Below, in pieces: positions 53,846 through 62,483 of a stretch of 64,000 nt of DNA. A program made the translations under genes and the position numbers. The stretch lies in the NCBI RefSeq assembly GCF_001620365.2, contig NZ_LQMT02000012.1, forward strand, positions 1-64,000, given 5' to 3'. The notes beneath the pieces were generated by a model. The model saw only the letters and a program-made list of their open reading frames with translations, searched no databases and was not told the origin of the DNA. The stretch's first letter is position 1. Every line of letters begins with the position of its first letter. Source of the DNA: Amycolatopsis keratiniphila subsp. keratiniphila. Lineage in GTDB: Bacteria; Actinomycetota; Actinomycetes; Mycobacteriales; Pseudonocardiaceae.

Positions 53846-54703
53846 GTGGAAGAGCCGTGGGATACGGAGCGCGCGGGCACGATGGACGTTCCCGGGGCTC
53901 GGTTGAGTTATCAGGTGCGCGGAAGCGGGCCGGTGCTGCTTCTGATTCCCGGCGGACCGGCCGGCGCGTCGATGTACGACGACATCGCGCCGCTGCTCGC
54001 GAAACACCACACCGTGATCACCTATGACCCACGCGGTCTGTCCGAGTCCACAGTGGACGATCCGGACCGGGACATCACGGTCGAGACCCAGGCCGACGAC
54101 GCGCGCCGGCTGCTGCGCGCGGTCACCCACCAGCCCGCTTTCGTGTTCGCCACCAGTGGTGGCTGCGCCACCGCGCTCGAATTGACCGCGACGGATCCGG
54201 AACGGGTGCGGACCCTGATCGCGCACGAACCGTCGATCGCCGAACTGCTGCCCGGTCACGAGGAGCGCCGAGCGCACAACGCCGACATCTACGAGACCGC
54301 CGGAACCGCCGGGGTGAGCGCGGCCTTGGGCAAATTCCTGCCCTCCGCGGGTTTCGACGTGCCGGAGTCCCCGGATCCGGACGAACTCGTCGCGATCGTG
54401 GCGATGCGGGACCATCTGGAGGAGTTCTTCACCCCGGCGAACCTCAAGGTCTTCTTCGGCCCCATGTGGCGCCCGCTGGCAGGCTACGTCCCGGATCTGG
54501 ACGCGCTGCGCGCCGTACAGGGCCGGGTGGTGGTCGGCGTCGGCACCACGTCGGAAGGCCAATTCGCGTACCGGACCGCGCTCTCGCTCGCCGGACGCCT
54601 TGGCCTGCGGCCCGTGGTGTTTCCCGGTGATCACGGCGGGATGCTGGGAATGCCCGAGGAGTTCGCCGCGTGTCTGCTGGACGTCCTCGCCTTGCCCGGC
54701 TGA
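53846..54703 (+). CDS. Alpha/beta hydrolase
   Basis: The protein has 285 residues from GTG 53846, with AAGGGAG 8 nt upstream; ATG 53882 is possible. Features: oxyanion region LLLIPGGPAGASMYDDIAPL, strand/turn TVITYDPRGLSES, nucleophile elbow FATSGGCATA (Ser in A-T-S-G-G), and His in FPGDHGGMLG. It has no signal peptide, so it is cytoplasmic. It is the only biosynthesis-block gene on the plus strand and diverges from the glycosyltransferase. It could release or hydrolyse a thioester or ester product, confer resistance, or be unrelated. Substrate is not predictable. Confidence 0.82.
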   Translation: MEEPWDTERAGTMDVPGARLSYQVRGSGPVLLLIPGGPAGASMYDDIAPLLAKHHTVITYDPRGLSESTVDDPDRDITVETQADDARRLLRAVTHQPAFVFATSGGCATALELTATDPERVRTLIAHEPSIAELLPGHEERRAHNADIYETAGTAGVSAALGKFLPSAGFDVPESPDPDELVAIVAMRDHLEEFFTPANLKVFFGPMWRPLAGYVPDLDALRAVQGRVVVGVGTTSEGQFAYRTALSLAGRLGLRPVVFPGDHGGMLGMPEEFAACLLDVLALPG

Positions 54704-54708
54704 AGGGC

Positions 54709-55707
54709 TCAGCGAGGAGTTTCGGCGCACGGGTCCAGCCAGCCGTTCCGCTCGGCCAGCACACCGGCCTCGAGACGGCTGCGCGCGCCCAGCGTCTTGA
54801 GGATGTCGGCGATGTGCTTACGCGTGGTGCGGAGCCCGAGACCGAGATGGCGGGCGATGTTCTCGTCCTTCTTGCCCATCGCGAGCAAACCGACGATTTG
54901 CCGGTGTACCCCGGCGGGCGGTGGAATCCGCGCACGCAGAGGCACCGAAAACGACCACAGGGAGTCCAACAGCGTTTTGACCACCGTGTGGGCGGCCGGA
55001 TGCCGATAGACGAAGAACCGCCGTGTGGGGGAGGACGGGGCGGTGGAGGGCAGCGCCAGCGCGCCGGCCGAAGAGCCCACCGCTACGGCCGTGAGGGGGA
55101 TCTGAGGGCAGCTCCGGACCTGGATGGCCCCGTGTTCGGCGAACGGCGGGCGAAGGGTGCTCCCGTGCGGTATCACCAGACGCGTCCGGCGGCCGGGCGG
55201 GATCAGCGCCGGACTGAGCAAGCCGCCCACCCAGCAATCGGCGAAGGCCGGACCCGGACCTCCCGAACACGCCACGACGTCCTGAGGATCTGTCCGGAGA
55301 CACTCGGCGAGGAACGCGTGGGCCTCGTGTTCGGTGGCGACCGGTTCGAACAAGGCGGCCTGACCGTTCCCGCGGTGCGCGCCGGCACCGTGCAGAAGGG
55401 TGAAGTTCCGCCCGAGCGCGGAGATCCGGAGCAGCTGGTCGACGAAGACATGCTGGGCCCGGCGGGCGAGCGCGTCCACGGCGATACCCGGATCCACCGC
55501 CTCCCAGCCGTTTCCGGGGGCGGGCCGGACCAGCCCGGTTTCGGCGAGCTGGGTGATGGCCTCGCTCATGTCCTCATCCCGGCCGCCCGTCGTGTCGGCC
55601 CCGAGAATGCCGGGGTTGAGCACGATCCGGTGGTAGAGCCGGATCGCTTCGGGGCTCAACCCCGATGCCCCGGCGAGGGATGCCGTCGGTTCGACTTCGG
55701 TGGTCAC
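54709..55707 (-). CDS. LuxR-type cluster regulator
   Basis: The protein has 332 residues from GTG 55707, overlapping the LanB C-terminal gene (GTGA). The N-terminal part (LSPEAIRLYHRIVLNPGILG, SEAITQLAETGLV) is a small winged-helix-like segment and the middle is a TrmB/PLD-like effector region. The C-terminal LuxR HTH reads HRQIVGLLAMGKKDENIARH, LGLGLRTTRKHIADILKTLG. Similar regulators sit in thiopeptide and other actinomycete RiPP clusters. Coupled translation with set 3 genes indicates co-expression with them. It likely activates cluster promoters. Confidence 0.85.
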   Translation of the reverse strand: MTTEVEPTASLAGASGLSPEAIRLYHRIVLNPGILGADTTGGRDEDMSEAITQLAETGLVRPAPGNGWEAVDPGIAVDALARRAQHVFVDQLLRISALGRNFTLLHGAGAHRGNGQAALFEPVATEHEAHAFLAECLRTDPQDVVACSGGPGPAFADCWVGGLLSPALIPPGRRTRLVIPHGSTLRPPFAEHGAIQVRSCPQIPLTAVAVGSSAGALALPSTAPSSPTRRFFVYRHPAAHTVVKTLLDSLWSFSVPLRARIPPPAGVHRQIVGLLAMGKKDENIARHLGLGLRTTRKHIADILKTLGARSRLEAGVLAERNGWLDPCAETPR

Positions 55708-56537
55708 TTTCCGCCTCCGATCATGGCCAGCCCGATCATGGCCTCCTCGGCGGGCAGATAGCCGAGCCGGTTCATGCTCATGTGCAGGTGGTGGAAGAAC
55801 AGCCGTGGCCGCCGCGACGGCTCGGTCGTGTGCAGACGGCGCGCCAGCCGGTCGCTCCAACCGCGCAAGAGGTCGAGCTCGGCCTCGGTGGGCGGGTGGC
55901 CCGCGATGGTGGCGACCACGGTGTCGAGCCGTTTCTGCAGGGTCGTCTTGGACAGCCTGAGCAGACGCAGATGCTCGCCCCAGTAGCCGCGGTGGAACGG
56001 CCAGAATTCGCGGCACTCCGCTTCGGTGAGCACAGCGGTCGCGGCCTCGCGCATCAGGTGGGCGGCGAGTCCGGCGCGGGCACCGGGCTGTGGTTTGCCC
56101 GTCGCGTCGAGGTCGAGCATCAGTTCGCTCGAGTCCTGGAAGGCGGCTTCGGCGTCGCGCAGGTGGTCACGGCCGTACTTGTCGACTTCCGGCTCGTAGG
56201 CGCCGAGCCGGACACCGGGCGGTCCCGGGGTGTCGAGCGTGCCCGCTTCGGGAATGAGCCGCCGGTGCGCGGGGGATCGCGAGCCGCCGGTCGCGGCGAC
56301 GAGCTCACGCAGCGGGCCGCATCGCCCGTCCAGCGTGTCCAGCGCGTCCGGGGCCGCCCGTACGCGGAGTCTGATGTGGACACCGGTCGCGTCGACGTAG
56401 CGGATGAAATACCAGCACCTCGCGTCGATCTCTCCGGCGGTCCGCTTCGCCCAGCGGCTCGCTCCCGCCGCGACGGTGTCCATCCCGGAGGCCGCGCCCG
56501 GATACAGCCGGGCGTACCACCATTCGTCTCCGTTCAC
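55704..56537 (-). CDS. LanB C-terminal-type protein (thiopeptide-type biosynthesis domain)
   Basis: The protein has 277 residues from GTG 56537. It begins WWYARLYPGAASGMDTVA and includes CWYFIRYVDATGVHIRLRVR, GAYEPEVDKYGRDHLRDAEA and RRPRLFFHHLHMSMNRLGYL, all typical of the SpaB_C / thiopeptide-type bacteriocin biosynthesis domain. In split systems one such protein removes glutamate from glutamylated Ser/Thr to give dehydro-residues; in thiopeptides a second paralogue makes the pyridine ring. Only one is visible here, so elimination is the simplest role, working with the 27084 protein. A [4+2] cyclase function cannot be excluded from sequence alone. Confidence 0.87.
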   Translation of the reverse strand: MNGDEWWYARLYPGAASGMDTVAAGASRWAKRTAGEIDARCWYFIRYVDATGVHIRLRVRAAPDALDTLDGRCGPLRELVAATGGSRSPAHRRLIPEAGTLDTPGPPGVRLGAYEPEVDKYGRDHLRDAEAAFQDSSELMLDLDATGKPQPGARAGLAAHLMREAATAVLTEAECREFWPFHRGYWGEHLRLLRLSKTTLQKRLDTVVATIAGHPPTEAELDLLRGWSDRLARRLHTTEPSRRPRLFFHHLHMSMNRLGYLPAEEAMIGLAMIGGGK

Positions 56538-57052
56538 GCCGCGGCCCACCGCAGTGACAGTCCACAAAGGATCGCCCGCCCGGCGCCGTCGGCCGGGACC
56601 AGCGTACTCAGCTCTCCGAACGAAATCGGGCGGCAGCGCTCGGCACTCAGGCCGGCTCTTCTGGCGGCGCCTGCCATCGCGGCACAATGCCTCCCCGCCG
56701 CGGAAAGCAGCAGCCGGTAGCCATGCCCACCGTGGACGGCGACGGCGGTTTCGACGTCGCCCAGCAGGGAGAGGACCGCCGTCCCGGGCAGGAGGTCGTG
56801 ATGTCCGGGGCCGAGGTGGCCGAACGTACCGTCCTCGTGCGCCACGGTCACGCCGTCGGGCATTCCCGGGATCGAATTGGTGGAGATCACCAGCTCGATG
56901 CCCCGGCCGCGCCGGGCGACGACGTCGCGCAGCACCGGCGGCGGTGACACGGGTGCGCCGGGTGGCATGGGCAGACGTGACACCGGCGCGGTCGCCCGGT
57001 TCGCCGTCCCGAACGAGACGAGCACTTCGGCCATCTCCGGTGGGATGATCAT
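56534..57052 (-). CDS. SagB-like nitroreductase-fold fragment, set 3
   Basis: The protein has 172 residues. Motifs such as ISTNSIPGMPDGVTVAHEDG and VAVHGGHGYRLLLSAAGRHC followed by AAMAGAARRAGLSAERCRPI resemble the C-terminal half of azoline dehydrogenases (the G.HGYR.LLL.AG block also appears in the 37176 fusion). The upstream neighbour holds the RRE/E1-like part. Tight GTGA/ATGA overlaps on both sides support a complex. Whether it keeps flavin oxidase activity is uncertain. Confidence 0.55.
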   Translation of the reverse strand: MIIPPEMAEVLVSFGTANRATAPVSRLPMPPGAPVSPPPVLRDVVARRGRGIELVISTNSIPGMPDGVTVAHEDGTFGHLGPGHHDLLPGTAVLSLLGDVETAVAVHGGHGYRLLLSAAGRHCAAMAGAARRAGLSAERCRPISFGELSTLVPADGAGRAILCGLSLRWAAA

Positions 57053-58401
57053 CGGACCTCCTCGATTTCCAGTACGGCGAGCACCGGCTCGCGTTCCGGG
57101 ACGGCGGGCAGCCAGGCGACCTGATCGCCGGACCAGCCGTCGAGCACCGCCGCCCGGTCACCGAGTGCTTCCCGGAGCACTTCGATCGCCCAGCCCGCTT
57201 CGACGAGGAGTTCATGCAGCGCCGCGTTCCCGGACCACCGCATCGCGGCTTCGACCGTTCCGGTCAGCACGACCATCGCGGGGGCGGACGAGGTGACGGT
57301 GGACAGTAACGCCAGTTCGGGAGCGTCCCGGACGACGCCGAACACCGCCCGGGGGGCGCCGGCTTCGCCCGGGGCCAGCACATGGCAGCGCAGGGACGTG
57401 ACCGGGTTTCCCGCCCACACCCGTTGCACCGGCGCGCCGACGCCCACGGCCGGGACGCGACGGGCGAGCGGCCATTCGACCGCATGGGCCTTCGGTCCCG
57501 GCGACGGCGCGACCCGGCCGAGGGTGGCCTCGTACCGGACGGCCGCGCTCGCGGGCCGGGGAGCGATCCCGCGCAGTACGGAGCAGTCCGGGCAGCCGGG
57601 GCGGGAGACCCTGGCCACGAGCCGGGTCCGGCCGGAGGCGAAATCGATGTGCTCCGACCAGGCGACGTCGTCGTGACGGGCGACGGCCAGTACCGGGATC
57701 CGTGCGGCGACGAACGCCGCGGCGAGCTCCCGGTACCTGTCCGGAAGCGCGGAGGGCTCATCGGTGTCTTCGGTGACGCAGTGCGGGCAAGGGGTCGCGC
57801 CGGGCCGGACGACAGGCCCGATCACCAGGTCGTCGCCCGCCGCCCGGACCGGGAGGACGGCGCTACCGGCAAGCCGCCGGGCGGCCAGTTCGGCGGTGCT
57901 GCCGCCTACCACGAGAGTCCCGCTCGACGGCCGCCGCGGTCCACGGGTGGCCGCCGCCTCGCGCACCTTCGCCGCGAACGCGTCCTCGCCCGCCACTTCG
58001 ACGGTGATCGCCGCGAAGCCGTCTCGTAGCTCGTCCCCGCTGCGTGAATCCGCGCGATGCCCGGCCACGGAAGCGAAGAAGCCGCCCTCGGTGAAGTCCG
58101 GCGCCGACGCGGTCGCGACGGATTCCACCGCGCCGTGCCTGCCGAGCAAGGACAGCATGAGTTCGACGTCGTGTTCCAGCACACCGATCGCTTCGGAGAG
58201 TTCGCGGACGCCACGGCTGCCGTCGAGGGCTCCGAGCAGAGCGGGCAGGCAGGTCGTGGCCGACTTGCCGGACAGCCGCACCGGTGCCACCGAACCGCCG
58301 AGCACGAGCGTGTCGCCGACCACGACGGAGCGCAGGCCGCGGCGGCGGCGGAGAAGACGTGGCGGCGGGCTGGGGGATGCGGGGTTCATGGTGTTCCTCA
58401 T
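57049..58401 (-). CDS. RRE/E1-like leader-binding protein with Zn site, set 3
   Basis: The protein has 450 residues from ATG 58401 (ATGA overlap with YcaO-3). The N-terminus reads VVVGDTLVLGGSVAPVRLSG, LPALLGALDGSRGVRELSEA (RRE-like). The E1-like part has VIGPVVRPGATPCPHCVTED and RLVARVSRPGCPDCSVLRGI, giving two CxxC pairs for zinc. The end (AMRWSGNAALHELLVEAGWA) is nitroreductase-like. It thus combines functions that set 1 divides over 32054, 30627 and 29504. Likely role: bind the precursor leader and hand the core to YcaO-3. Confidence 0.75.
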   Translation of the reverse strand: MRNTMNPASPSPPPRLLRRRRGLRSVVVGDTLVLGGSVAPVRLSGKSATTCLPALLGALDGSRGVRELSEAIGVLEHDVELMLSLLGRHGAVESVATASAPDFTEGGFFASVAGHRADSRSGDELRDGFAAITVEVAGEDAFAAKVREAAATRGPRRPSSGTLVVGGSTAELAARRLAGSAVLPVRAAGDDLVIGPVVRPGATPCPHCVTEDTDEPSALPDRYRELAAAFVAARIPVLAVARHDDVAWSEHIDFASGRTRLVARVSRPGCPDCSVLRGIAPRPASAAVRYEATLGRVAPSPGPKAHAVEWPLARRVPAVGVGAPVQRVWAGNPVTSLRCHVLAPGEAGAPRAVFGVVRDAPELALLSTVTSSAPAMVVLTGTVEAAMRWSGNAALHELLVEAGWAIEVLREALGDRAAVLDGWSGDQVAWLPAVPEREPVLAVLEIEEVR

Positions 58402-59750
58402 GCCATGGGTTGGGGGAGGGGGTTGAGCCGGTGTTCCGGCCGCACGGGGTGGTTCATCGCGGCCGGCGCCGTGGCCAGCCTCGGCGTGCCGAGCATGCGC
58501 ACCGTGGTGCCGAAGGTGATCGGCATGGCTTGGGGCACCAGCACCTTCACCACGACCGTGCCCGTCGCGCGGGCCTCGACCGGGGTGATGTCGACGGCGA
58601 GGACCTCCGCGCCGGCGTCGCGGAGCCGGGAGACCACCCACTCCAGCTGCCGGACCGGGTCGTCGGTGCCGGGGCCGGGGAGGTCGGCGAAGGACCGGAT
58701 CGGGCGCGGTCCCTCCAGCAAGAAGTCGAAGTTCTTCCTGGCGGCCGGTGCGCCGTTGACGAGCGCGCCGCCGCAGGCACCATCGAGGATCGGGTCCGCG
58801 CCGTCCGGCGGCGCGCCGGCACGCAACGCCGTCCTCAGCATGGCCAGCTCCCGGTGGATCTTGGCGGTGGCGGCCGCCGGATCCAGCCCCGCGGTGGTGG
58901 CGACCACCTGGGCGAGCAGCCGGTCGTCGTCCGCGAGTTGCAGGCCGAAGAACGCGGGAACGCCGAAGTCCGTGGTGGCGTCGAAGATCAAGGTCTCCAG
59001 TCCGGCCTCGTGGCTCCGCTCGGCATAAGGGCGCAGGGAAGGCGGGAGATCGCGGGCCGGGGCCGCGAGCCTGGGCAGACGGAGGCGGTGCAGCCAGGTC
59101 AGCATGAGGGCGTCACGTTCGATGACCTCGAGCAGGCCGCCGAGTACCGCGCGCGGGTAGTCGACGTGGGCCGCGCTGCCGCTGGAGTTTCCGAGGGTGA
59201 AGGATTCGGCGGGACCGCCGGGGGCCAGGCGCAGCCACACCATCCTGGCGGGTACGTATCGCGGTCGCTCCCTGGTGAGCGACCAGGCCCTGACCCACTG
59301 GAGCCGTCCCCGGTCGTCCGGCCGGGTCAACGGGAAGCGCGGCGTGGCGAACTCGGCCGCCGAGGGCCGGGGCCACTCGCTCGGGGCCACGGCGTCCGGG
59401 CCGAGTTCGTCGGCGCTCGCCGTGATCAGGAGGTCTTCCCGGACGGCGAGCGCCGCATAACGCTCGAGCGACTCCGCGGCACTCAGGAGTTCGGCCCGCT
59501 CGGGATCGAGGTCGCCGCCCGCACCGTCGAAATTCCCGTCCGTGGCCACCGATCGGCGCCAGCCACTCAGCCGGGGGAAGACCTCGCCGAGCTCGCCGAG
59601 GAAGCTCACCCCGATCGGGATCCGCGGCTCTCCGAGCGTGCTCCCCGTCCTGCCGACCAGACCGTACGGCGAGACCAAGGCGCGCATGGCGGCCAGCGAA
59701 TCCGGCCGCCTTGCCGTCGCGTCGGTGTGGTTTCCCGTCCGTGGGGTCAT
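58398..59750 (-). CDS. YcaO azoline cyclodehydratase 3
   Basis: The protein has 450 residues from ATG 59750, with GGAGGA upstream. YcaO features: FDGAGGDLDPERAELLSAAE then SLERYA, GNSSGSAAHVDYPRAVLGGL, LEVIERDALMLTWLHRLRLP, and the PxPxP tail LNPLPQPMA. It is more diverged than YcaO-1 and YcaO-2, so set 3 may have a separate origin or act on other residues (Ser/Thr instead of Cys). It heads a five-gene operon that also encodes the LanB elimination half and the LuxR regulator. No precursor gene is seen near it. Confidence 0.92.
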   Translation of the reverse strand: MTPRTGNHTDATARRPDSLAAMRALVSPYGLVGRTGSTLGEPRIPIGVSFLGELGEVFPRLSGWRRSVATDGNFDGAGGDLDPERAELLSAAESLERYAALAVREDLLITASADELGPDAVAPSEWPRPSAAEFATPRFPLTRPDDRGRLQWVRAWSLTRERPRYVPARMVWLRLAPGGPAESFTLGNSSGSAAHVDYPRAVLGGLLEVIERDALMLTWLHRLRLPRLAAPARDLPPSLRPYAERSHEAGLETLIFDATTDFGVPAFFGLQLADDDRLLAQVVATTAGLDPAAATAKIHRELAMLRTALRAGAPPDGADPILDGACGGALVNGAPAARKNFDFLLEGPRPIRSFADLPGPGTDDPVRQLEWVVSRLRDAGAEVLAVDITPVEARATGTVVVKVLVPQAMPITFGTTVRMLGTPRLATAPAAMNHPVRPEHRLNPLPQPMA

Positions 59751-59833
59751 CGCCCGTCCTCCGGCTCCGTTCCGGCGTCACACCATGTCCGTCGACTGTC
59801 GCCGGTACGTCTGTGAAAAGTCTGCAGACGATC

Positions 59834-59846
59834 AGTAAGCGCTTTC
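59834..59846 (-). promoter_or_regulatory. 13-nt element upstream of YcaO-3 (copy 2)
   Basis: AGTAAGCGCTTTC, identical to 41725-41737. It lies 84-96 nt before the YcaO-3 start. Further upstream-to-downstream similarity (CTGTGA...CTG) extends over about 35 nt in both regions. Confidence 0.5.
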
Positions 59847-59932
59847 TCGACGGACGTGAAGACCATTCGTTTTTACTCGCTGTCACCGCTTTGGGCCGAT
59901 TGAACATCGCGCCGCCGGGTTTCGTCATGAAG

Positions 59933-59974
59933 AAGTACCGGCAAAACCTGGAATTCGGGGTTTTGCCGGTACTT
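59933..59974 (-). terminator. 16-bp perfect terminator after the XRE/NB-ARC gene
   Basis: AAGTACCGGCAAAACC (59933-59948) and GGTTTTGCCGGTACTT (59959-59974) form a perfect stem with a 10-nt loop. It lies 61 nt past the stop of the minus-strand regulator (60036) and before the YcaO-3 promoter region, isolating the two transcripts. Confidence 0.8.
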
Positions 59975-60035
59975 TTGCGGTGTCAATAATATGAATGAGT
60001 ATCGCGTTTGACCGGAAGTAAATGCCCGGACGGCC

Positions 60036-62483
60036 TCAGCCGGTGCCCGCGACCTGCTGCTCGGCTTCGCCGACACCGAGCAGTCCGGCGAGTTTACGCG
60101 CGGTCTCCCGGTTCGCGGGCGTCTCATAGCGGGTGCATTCGGTCAGTGCCTGGATGCGGTATTCTCTGGCGAGGCCGGGCTCGTCCCGCTGTTCGTAGAT
60201 TTCCGAAAGCTGTTCCAGGATGCGGACCCGGTCGTCGGACCAGCGGTTGTCGGCCAGGAGCCGGAAAGCGGACAGCAGCTGATCCGTCGCTTCGGCGAGG
60301 CGGCGAGAATGAAGCAGGGCCTGGCCACGCCGGTGCTGCACGCGGGCGACACCGACCACCGCCCCATGCTTCCTGAACAACGCTTCGGCCTCGTCGAGAA
60401 CCGGCAGGGCAGCGGACAGGTCACCGAGGGCGGCGAGGGTCTCGGCGTATCGCGTCAGCACCATGGACAGCAGTTCGTCGTTGCCAGGAGTGCTGGCCTG
60501 ATCTCGATAGTGGGCGACACACCGGCGGTGCAGCGTCACGGCTTCGTCGAATTCGCCGGTCATGTGCAGCTGTTTGCCCAGCCACGACATCGACAGATAC
60601 TGCCCGGTCGGGTAGTCGGCCTGCTCGAACAAGGCGACGGCGCGCCGGTTGTGACGGACGGCGTCCGCGGGCAAGGTCAGGCGTGAGTCGATCGCCGAGC
60701 GGTAGTAGTAGGCCCATGCCTCCAGGACGAGATCCCCGACCTCGGTCGCGGCGGCGACCGCGCGATCGTGCACTTCCAGCGCTTCGTAAGGCTTACCGCA
60801 CAGGACGCTGAGAGCCCAGCACAGGAAGTTGGACTGTTCCGCTTCGGCCCGGCGGTCACCCAGCGCGCGCGCCGCCGTCGCCCCCGCGCCGAACACCTCG
60901 CACCAAAGCTCCCCGTCTCCGCGCAGGTCGGAGTACCAGTGCATGGCGGCCGCCAGGTCCAAGACCCGGCGATGTTCCCCCTGTGCGGCGGCGGTGCGCA
61001 GCGAGCAGCGCCAACTGGACCGTTCCGCTTCCAGCCAGCCGGTCGCGGACTGGCGGTCGTAGACGGGGTCCGGCCCGTCGACGGCGCCGACGCCCGTCCG
61101 GTCGTGGTCGAAGTACAGGGCGGCCTTGGTGGCGACATCGAGGAGCCAGTGCCTTGTCCGGACCAGGGCGTCCTGTGTCGCCTCGACGTTTTCTTCGCGT
61201 TCCAGGCGCTCTCGCGCGAAGACGCGCAACAGGTCGTGGCAGGTGTACCGCCCGCAGGTCCCGCTGGCGGTGAGCAGGCTGGCGTCCGCGAGTTTCTCCA
61301 GGCTGAGCTCGGCCGTTTCCTCCGGCTGTCCCGAGACGACCGCGGCCAGCTCGATCGAGACCTCGGAGCCGGGTACCAGGGCGAGGCGCCGGAACATGCT
61401 CGCGGCATCGGGATCGAGGTGGTGGTAGGAGATTTCGAAGGCAGTGCGCACCTGTAGATCCCCGGCGGTGAGCACGGACAGCCGTCGCCTCTCGTCCTCC
61501 AGCCGGTCGGCGAGGTAGGAGATCGGCCACTGGGTGCGGCTGGCCAGCCGGTTGCCCGCGATGATGAGCGCGAGCGGGATGCCGCCGCACAGGGCGGCGA
61601 CCCGTCTCGCTTCCTCCGGTTCGGCGGCGACGCGGTATTGCCCGGCGACCAGGCCCAGCAGTTCGACCGCGTCGTCCGGGGTGAGGCGGTCCAGGCCGAT
61701 CCGGTGCCGGACGTCCAGCCCGGTCAGCGTGTTGCGGCTGCTGACCAGGACGAGCGTGCCGTTGCTGGTCGCCAGCAACGGCCGCACCTGTGCCTCGTCG
61801 GCGGCGTTGTCGAGCACCAGCAGCACTGTGCGGTCGCGGAGCAGCGAGCGGTAGAGAGACAGCCGGTTGTCGGGATCGTTGGGGACCACGCGCTCGTCCA
61901 GACCGAACGCGTGCAGCAGTTGCCGGACCGCCCGATCGGTGGTGAGCGGGACGCGGTCCGTGCCGCGAAGGTCCAGGTAGAGGCAGCCGTCGGCGAAGCT
62001 TTCCTTCAAGCGGTGCGCCGCCTTCACGACCAGCGCGGTCTTGCCGGAGCCAGGGAGCCCGTGAACGACCGCGAGTTGCAGGCGGCAGGACGCGACGCTT
62101 TCGAGCGCGTACCGCTCCAAGGCCTCCAGGTCGGCGTCCCGGCCGGTCAGCTCGGTCAGCTCCGGTGGCAGCGCGCAGCTGCTCGTCAGCGGGCCGGCGA
62201 GGTCGGGGTTGTCCGTATCGGCCGATGTGCGCCGCCCGGCGCGACCGGCGTCCGCGAACTCCCGGTGTTCGTCGTGCGTCAGCCCGAGGCCTTCGGACAG
62301 GAGTTCCACGGTCCGGCGCTGCGGCGTGCGGACCCGGCCGCGTTCCATGTAGCTGATCGCCCGGACGCTGATCCCGGTCCGCTCGGCGAGTTCTTCCTGT
62401 GTCATCGACGAACGCAGCCGGTAGAGCCGCAGGAACTCACCGAACGCCCTCGTGCCCACGCGACCACACTCCTCCACTGTCAT
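60036..62483 (-). CDS. XRE-HTH / NB-ARC / TPR regulator
   Basis: The protein has 815 residues from ATG 62483. An N-terminal XRE-type HTH (LRLYRLRSSMTQEELAERTG, ISVRAISYMERGRVRTP; residues about 15-75) is followed by NB-ARC with Walker A VHGLPGSGKTALVVKA, Walker B TVLLVLDNAADE and CGGIPLALIIAG. A winged-helix part comes next and then about six TPR-like units to the end. Such ATPases are actinomycete regulators of secondary metabolism and development. It sits upstream of the set 3 operon in the same direction but has its own terminator. It is a candidate cluster-situated regulator marking the right edge. Confidence 0.9.
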   Translation of the reverse strand: MTVEECGRVGTRAFGEFLRLYRLRSSMTQEELAERTGISVRAISYMERGRVRTPQRRTVELLSEGLGLTHDEHREFADAGRAGRRTSADTDNPDLAGPLTSSCALPPELTELTGRDADLEALERYALESVASCRLQLAVVHGLPGSGKTALVVKAAHRLKESFADGCLYLDLRGTDRVPLTTDRAVRQLLHAFGLDERVVPNDPDNRLSLYRSLLRDRTVLLVLDNAADEAQVRPLLATSNGTLVLVSSRNTLTGLDVRHRIGLDRLTPDDAVELLGLVAGQYRVAAEPEEARRVAALCGGIPLALIIAGNRLASRTQWPISYLADRLEDERRRLSVLTAGDLQVRTAFEISYHHLDPDAASMFRRLALVPGSEVSIELAAVVSGQPEETAELSLEKLADASLLTASGTCGRYTCHDLLRVFARERLEREENVEATQDALVRTRHWLLDVATKAALYFDHDRTGVGAVDGPDPVYDRQSATGWLEAERSSWRCSLRTAAAQGEHRRVLDLAAAMHWYSDLRGDGELWCEVFGAGATAARALGDRRAEAEQSNFLCWALSVLCGKPYEALEVHDRAVAAATEVGDLVLEAWAYYYRSAIDSRLTLPADAVRHNRRAVALFEQADYPTGQYLSMSWLGKQLHMTGEFDEAVTLHRRCVAHYRDQASTPGNDELLSMVLTRYAETLAALGDLSAALPVLDEAEALFRKHGAVVGVARVQHRRGQALLHSRRLAEATDQLLSAFRLLADNRWSDDRVRILEQLSEIYEQRDEPGLAREYRIQALTECTRYETPANRETARKLAGLLGVGEAEQQVAGTG

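Noticed and set aside
27084-59750. Thiopeptide (pyridine macrocycle) cluster
   Set aside because: Only one LanB C-terminal-type protein is visible; thiopeptides need an eliminase and a second related [4+2] enzyme. The precursor cores also lack the usual compact Ser-Cys thiopeptide pattern.
27084-59750. Class I lanthipeptide cluster
   Set aside because: No LanC-like cyclase is present. Three YcaO proteins instead indicate azole formation.
59751-59932. A fifth precursor gene upstream of YcaO-3
   Set aside because: No frame in either direction contains an LDLW-like block or a Cys/Ser-rich core. The stretch looks like promoter DNA.
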